Assembly (NCBI GenBank): GCA_964636125.1
Contig: CAZWPX010000003.1
Span: forward strand, 1-64,000
DNA length: 64,000 nucleotides
Source of the DNA: CAJINA01 sp964636125
GTDB taxonomy: Bacteria > Desulfobacterota > Desulfobacteria > Desulfobacterales > CAJINA01
Direction of reading: 5' to 3'
The translations under genes were made by a program, and so were the position numbers. Positions 59,561-64,000 of this stretch are shown one piece after another. Each line of letters starts with the position of its first letter. Positions within the stretch are counted from its first letter, which is position 1. The notes beneath the pieces are model-generated. The model was not told the DNA's origin and did not search any database. It saw only the letters and a list, made by a program, of their open reading frames with translations.

Positions 59561-60898
59561 ATGCCGGACAGAAAACAGATCCCCCGGAAGGTCATCAGCT
59601 ATTTAGACACGGAGATCTGGCGCACCCGCCTTGACACAATGCCCGCATACCGGGCTTTTCCCATCAAAATCGTGCGGATCGCCCTCCTCTCTGTACGCGG
59701 CTTTGCCAAAGACGGTTGCACCCTGAGGGCCTCGGCCCTTACGTTTTACTCGCTGCTCTCGCTGGTACCGGCGGCAGCGCTGGCGTTTGGCATTGCCAAA
59801 GGGTTTGGTTTCGAAAGGTTGCTGGAGCGACGCCTCCTTGAAGATTTCCAGGCTCAGCAGGAAGTGGTTCTCAAGGTCATTGCGTTTGCCCAGTCGTTTC
59901 TGGAAAACACGCGCGGCGGCCTCATTGCCGGTATTGGTGTGGTCGTCCTGCTCTGGACACTGCTGAAGGTGCTTTCCAACATCGAACAGGCCTTCAATAC
60001 CATCTGGGAAGTACACCAGAATCGCACCCTGGTTCGTAAATTCAGTGACTACCTGTCCATCATGTTCATCGGGCCGCTGCTGATTATCGTATCCAGCAGC
60101 GCCACGGTATTCATTACAACCCGGATTACTGATCTTGTCAGCAATATTGATATGATAGATTCTTTGAGCCAGTGGATTTTCACCACTCTGAAGATGATTC
60201 CCTATGGGCTTATCTGGGCTCTTTTCACGCTGGTCTACATGGTTATGCCCAATACCCGGGTCAGATTTTCAGCCGGCTTGACAGCCGGTATCATTGCCGG
60301 CACCACCTATCAACTGGCCCAGTGGTTCTATATTGCCTTTCAAGTCGGCGCTGCCCGCTACAATGCCATTTACGGCAGTTTTGCCGCTCTGCCCCTTTTT
60401 CTCATATGGCTGCAGATCAGCTGGTTTATTGTCCTGTTCGGCGCTGAAATTTCATACGCCTGCCAGCATGCCGACGAATATGAGTATGCCCCTGATTTCA
60501 CCAACATCAGTCCGCACTACAACCGGGTGCTGTCCCTTCTGATCGCCCACCGTGTGGTCCACAATTTTGCAGCCGGCCAACAGCCTTTTACGGCCGTGGG
60601 ACTCTCCCACAACCTGAACATACCCATACGCCTGGTCAGGCGCATTCTGCACGGGTTTGTGGAAAGCAAGGTGTTCTCAAAAGTGCCCGCCGGGAACCGA
60701 GCCGGCACGGCCTACCAGCCGGCCCGCGATATCAACCTTTTCACGATCAAGTATATCACCGACGCCCTGGATAAGAACGGCGTAAACGACCTGCCCGTCA
60801 ACAGAACGCCCGCGCTTGACCTGATTGATCAGAGCCTGGACGCCTTCGACACAACCCTCCAAAATTCTGAGAGCAACCGGCTGCTGAAAGATTTCTGA
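59561..60898 (+). CDS. YihY/BrkB-family inner-membrane protein
   Basis: About 445 residues from the ATG at 59561, with AAAGG upstream; a longer in-frame start at 59477 overlaps ychJ. Six membrane segments and the family signature (ASALTFYSLLSLVPAAALAFGIA, KFSDYLSIMFIGPLL, RYNAIYGSFAALPLFLIWLQISWFIVLFGAEISY) are clear. An extended C terminus (about 310-445) resembles a winged-helix domain, as in many deltaproteobacterial members. Its function is unknown. Confidence 0.9.
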   Translation: MPDRKQIPRKVISYLDTEIWRTRLDTMPAYRAFPIKIVRIALLSVRGFAKDGCTLRASALTFYSLLSLVPAAALAFGIAKGFGFERLLERRLLEDFQAQQEVVLKVIAFAQSFLENTRGGLIAGIGVVVLLWTLLKVLSNIEQAFNTIWEVHQNRTLVRKFSDYLSIMFIGPLLIIVSSSATVFITTRITDLVSNIDMIDSLSQWIFTTLKMIPYGLIWALFTLVYMVMPNTRVRFSAGLTAGIIAGTTYQLAQWFYIAFQVGAARYNAIYGSFAALPLFLIWLQISWFIVLFGAEISYACQHADEYEYAPDFTNISPHYNRVLSLLIAHRVVHNFAAGQQPFTAVGLSHNLNIPIRLVRRILHGFVESKVFSKVPAGNRAGTAYQPARDINLFTIKYITDALDKNGVNDLPVNRTPALDLIDQSLDAFDTTLQNSESNRLLKDF

Positions 60899-60899
60899 C

Positions 60900-62606
60900 A
60901 TGTTTTTGCCCACAACCAGATCTGAATGCCGTGACCTCGGCTGGCAGCGGCTGGATGTCATCCTCATCACCGGGGACAGCTATATTGACAGCCCTTACAG
61001 CGGCACAACCTTGATCGGCAAACATCTTGTCGCCCATGGGTTTAAAGTCGGGATCATCGCCCAGCCGGATACCGACAGCCCGGACGACATTACCCGCCTG
61101 GGTAAACCGCTGCTCTGGTGGGGCGTGTCAGGCGGCAGTGTGGACTCCCTGGTGGCGAACTATACCCCCACCCGCAAATGGCGCAAAACGGATGACTTTA
61201 CGCCTGGAGGAATCAATAACCGGCGCCCGGACAGGGCTGTTATCGTTTATTCCAACCTTATTCGGCAATATTATAAAGATACCTGTCCCATTGTTTTAGG
61301 CGGTATCGAAGCCAGTCTCAGAAGGATATCCCACTACGACTACTGGTCCAATCAGGTGCGCCGCTCGATCCTGTTTGATGCCCGGGCGGACTTTTTGGTC
61401 TACGGCATGGGGGAGCAGGCCGCCCTGGCCATCTCTTTGCACCTGGAAAGCGGACACGCGCTCACGGATATGCCCGGCATCTGCTACATCTCTAAAACCA
61501 GGCCGCCCGGGTTTTTAGCCCTCCCGTCCCATGCCCGGGTCAAAGCCGATAAACAGCTTTTTACCCGTATGTTTCTCGACTTTTACGAAAACAACGACCC
61601 CCTGACAGCCAGGGGCCTTTACCAGCAGCAGGATACCCGCTACCTGGTTCACAATCCCCCGGCACCGGTTTTGGACCAGGGCCAGCTCGATGCCCTGTAT
61701 GATCTGGACTTTGAACACACCCAGCATCCATTTTATGCCGCCATGGGACCTGTCAAGGCGCTGGATACCATCCGGTTCTCCATTACGACCCACCGGGGCT
61801 GCCACGGCGAATGCAATTTCTGCGCTATTTCCGCCCACCAGGGCCAGACAGTGAGCTGGCGCAGTGAGGCATCAATTCTTAACGAGGCACGCAGGCTGGC
61901 GAAACGACCCGATTTCAAAGGCATACTCCATGATGTGGGCGGCCCCACCGCCAATATGTACGGGTATGAATGCCGCAAAAAACTAAAGCAGGGCTGCTGC
62001 TCTGATAAAAGATGCCTTTTTCCTGAAATCTGTCGGCAGATGCCGGTCAACCACGGCCCCCAGACAACCCTGCTCAAAAAACTGGCCGGCCTGCCGGGCA
62101 TTAAAAAAGTATTTGTGGCCTCCGGCATCCGTTATGATCTCATCATGTCAGACAAGCGTGCCGGAGACGCCTTCCTTAAACAGCTGGTTTGGCAGCATGT
62201 GTCCGGGCAGATGAAAGTAGCGCCTGAGCATATGGACGATAATATATTGACTTTAATGGGCAAACCAGCCAATAAACTGCTCGTGGATTTTAAGAAGAAA
62301 TTCGACCGGCTATCCAGCGCCGCCCAAAAAAAACAGTTTTTGACCTATTATTTTATCGCTGCGCACCCGGGCTGCACCCTGGCGGACATGCGCCGCCTGT
62401 CCGGCTTTGCCCGCACCAGTCTTAAGCTCAATCCGGAGCAGGTGCAGATTTTCACACCAACCCCATCCACTTTTGCAACACTGATGTATCATACCGGCCA
62501 GGACCCTTTTTCCGGAAAACGGGTTTTTGTTGAAAAACATGTTCAGGGGAAATCCGCCCAAAAAGATGCGTTAGTGAATAAGAGAGTCCGAAAATTTAGA
62601 AAATGA
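60900..62606 (+). CDS. YgiQ-family radical SAM protein
   Basis: A 568-residue protein with the YgiQ N-terminal domain (about 1-240: FLPTTRSECRDLGW, LGGIEASLRRISHYDYW) and a radical SAM cluster motif Cys301-x3-Cys305-x2-Cys308 (CHGECNFC). Its reaction is unknown. It begins one base after the preceding stop, and the ABC-F gene begins one base before its end (ATGA), so three genes here are closely packed. Confidence 0.93.
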   Translation: MFLPTTRSECRDLGWQRLDVILITGDSYIDSPYSGTTLIGKHLVAHGFKVGIIAQPDTDSPDDITRLGKPLLWWGVSGGSVDSLVANYTPTRKWRKTDDFTPGGINNRRPDRAVIVYSNLIRQYYKDTCPIVLGGIEASLRRISHYDYWSNQVRRSILFDARADFLVYGMGEQAALAISLHLESGHALTDMPGICYISKTRPPGFLALPSHARVKADKQLFTRMFLDFYENNDPLTARGLYQQQDTRYLVHNPPAPVLDQGQLDALYDLDFEHTQHPFYAAMGPVKALDTIRFSITTHRGCHGECNFCAISAHQGQTVSWRSEASILNEARRLAKRPDFKGILHDVGGPTANMYGYECRKKLKQGCCSDKRCLFPEICRQMPVNHGPQTTLLKKLAGLPGIKKVFVASGIRYDLIMSDKRAGDAFLKQLVWQHVSGQMKVAPEHMDDNILTLMGKPANKLLVDFKKKFDRLSSAAQKKQFLTYYFIAAHPGCTLADMRRLSGFARTSLKLNPEQVQIFTPTPSTFATLMYHTGQDPFSGKRVFVEKHVQGKSAQKDALVNKRVRKFRK

Positions 62607-64000
62607 ATCATTCTGCCATATTGAGCGTCAAAAATGTGAATCTGGCCTTCGGGGATGCACCGCTCCTGAAGCAGGCCTCCTTGCAGATCCATCCCGGGGA
62701 CCGAATTTGCCTGGTGGGCCGAAACGGGTCAGGCAAGTCCACCCTGCTGAAACTCCTGGCCGGACGCCTGCAGGCGGATGAAGGACGTATCGAACGTTCT
62801 AAAACGGCTGTCGTCGCCTACCTGCCGCAGGAGGTTCCGCCCGGGTGCAATGAAACCGTGTTTAATATGATCGCGGCAGGATCTGGCACCAACGGAAACG
62901 CCCTCCCGGAACGGGGCGCCGCCGGCAAAACCGGAAAGTTGACCCGTCAGGTCACAGAAACAGAGAGCTGGGAAGTCCAGCACCGGTTTGAGAAAATTCT
63001 CACAACCCTCCATTTAAATGCCCATGACCGGTTTAGTGATCTTTCTGCCGGCCTTAAACGGCGCGTGCTGCTGGCCCGTGCTCTGGCCCGGTTTCCCGAT
63101 ATTTTATTGCTGGATGAGCCCACGAACCACATGGATATACCTTCAATCCAGCTCATCGAGAATCTCCTTTTGAAAAACGCCCGGACCCTGGTATTTGTTT
63201 CCCACGACAGGACCTTTACGGGCACCCTGGCCACCCGGATCGTCGAACTGGACCGGGGGGAACTGAGAAACTGGGACTGCAGCTATGGGGATTTTATCCG
63301 GCGCCGGGAAAACCTGCTTACCGCCGAGACACAGCAGCGGCATAATTTTGACCGCAAACTCGAAAAAGAGGAAGCCTGGATTCGCCAGGGGCTCAAAGCC
63401 CGTCGCAACCGCAATGAAGGCCGGGTTCGGGCCCTTGAAAAACTCAGGGCCCTGCGCGCGTCCCGGCGAGAGAGAATCGGAAATGTCAACTTCCGGATTC
63501 AGTCTGGGGATTCATCCGGCAAGATCGTATTTAAAATCCGTAATACGGGCTTCCGATACACCGACAGCTGGATTGTGCGGAACTTTTCAACCACGATCCT
63601 GAGGGGCGACAAAATCGGCATCATAGGGCCCAACGGTTGTGGTAAAACGACTCTCCTGGGATTGATCCTGGGTAATATCAAACCCCTACAGGGGTCGGTA
63701 ACCCAGGGAACCCGGATTGAAATCGCATTTTTCGACCAACTCCGGGAACAGCTTGACCCGGACAAAACGGTGCAGGAAAGTGTCGGTGATGGAAACGACC
63801 TTATATCGGTTAACGGGAAAAGCCGGCATGTCATCGGCTATCTCAAAGACTTTCTGTTCAGTCCGGAAAGATCCCGAAGTCCGGTCCGCACGCTTTCCGG
63901 GGGAGAGCGCAACCGTCTCCTGCTGGCCCGCCTGTTCACCCGGCCGGCAAATGTACTGGTCCTGGATGAACCCACCAATGATCTCGACACGGAAACCCTG
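62603..64000 (+). CDS. ABC-F family ATPase, Uup-like (5' part)
   Basis: The first 466 codons of a duplicated-ATPase protein with no membrane segment. The first half has Walker A GRNGSGKST, signature LSAGLKRR and Walker B LLLDEPTNHMDI; the second half starts with Walker A GPNGCGKTT and reaches LSGGERNRLLLARL and LVLDEPTNDLDTET before the window ends. The signature LSAG in place of LSGG in the first half is a small oddity. ABC-F proteins act on ribosomes or DNA repair; Uup-like assignment is by overall pattern. Confidence 0.92.
   Translation, partial: MNHSAILSVKNVNLAFGDAPLLKQASLQIHPGDRICLVGRNGSGKSTLLKLLAGRLQADEGRIERSKTAVVAYLPQEVPPGCNETVFNMIAAGSGTNGNALPERGAAGKTGKLTRQVTETESWEVQHRFEKILTTLHLNAHDRFSDLSAGLKRRVLLARALARFPDILLLDEPTNHMDIPSIQLIENLLLKNARTLVFVSHDRTFTGTLATRIVELDRGELRNWDCSYGDFIRRRENLLTAETQQRHNFDRKLEKEEAWIRQGLKARRNRNEGRVRALEKLRALRASRRERIGNVNFRIQSGDSSGKIVFKIRNTGFRYTDSWIVRNFSTTILRGDKIGIIGPNGCGKTTLLGLILGNIKPLQGSVTQGTRIEIAFFDQLREQLDPDKTVQESVGDGNDLISVNGKSRHVIGYLKDFLFSPERSRSPVRTLSGGERNRLLLARLFTRPANVLVLDEPTNDLDTETL

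Overview
The window looks like a contig from an anaerobic Gram-negative bacterium, most likely a Desulfobacterota (deltaproteobacterial) lineage near Desulfobacterales. That placement is inferred from the gene mix: Tat-exported molybdoenzyme operon, membrane-bound sigma-54 activator, AmmeMemoRadiSam genes, lipoprotein clusters, frequent TTG/GTG starts and many palindromic intergenic repeats. A run of ten N at 8513-8522, inside a repeat, suggests a scaffolded draft or metagenome assembly.

Layout. 1-103: 3' end of tRNA-Cys and its terminator. 370-4475: small lipoprotein, CHASE2 adenylate cyclase, exported protein of unknown function. 4755-9912: an AmmeMemoRadiSam module in which MEMO and AMMECR1 are fused into one probably exported protein, followed by a membrane spermidine-synthase-like protein and a radical SAM enzyme with a twin-arginine leader. 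10096-13797: four lipoproteins (two LPP20-like, COG3014, LpoB-like) on the minus strand. 14092-20457: cinA, then an SPFH protein translationally coupled to a 1132-residue double-AAA/Lon-type protease, and an alpha/beta hydrolase. 20611-28183: rlmD, a sodium/solute symporter-histidine kinase fusion with a small membrane partner, an EF-G paralogue and tlyA. 28277-33015: dxs-ispA-xseB-xseA block plus a small conserved-looking protein. 33224-39877: Bax-inhibitor-1 protein and a tripartite RND efflux operon.

39954-49343 is the most distinctive part. A molybdopterin oxidoreductase operon (receiver domain, catalytic subunit, Fe-S subunit, NrfD membrane subunit, TorD chaperone) carries in its catalytic subunit the RGRY, H-S-x-x-C, K and Y spacing I associate with respiratory arsenate reductase ArrA. 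It lies next to a PhnD-family lipoprotein with one cysteine in its mature domain and to a transmembrane sigma-54 activator. Between activator and operon there is a 19-bp perfect palindrome and, about 150 bp downstream of it, a sigma-54-type -24/-12 element. Together they suggest an AioX-like oxyanion sensor signalling straight to a membrane-anchored enhancer-binding protein with no separate kinase.

49515-55024: decayed solute-binding protein, glmM, hexapeptide-repeat protein, DHH-CBS phosphoesterase and membrane partner. 55524-64000: mostly plus-strand housekeeping and small genes (DUF2784, UspA, SH3 protein, thiamine-binding protein, YbaK, SixA-like, YchJ, YihY/BrkB, YgiQ, ABC-F), the last cut by the window end.

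Several intergenic palindromes share a conserved inner sequence (CCGGAGG ... GAGGA) but have different, mutually compensating arms, which points to a structure-conserved repeat family.
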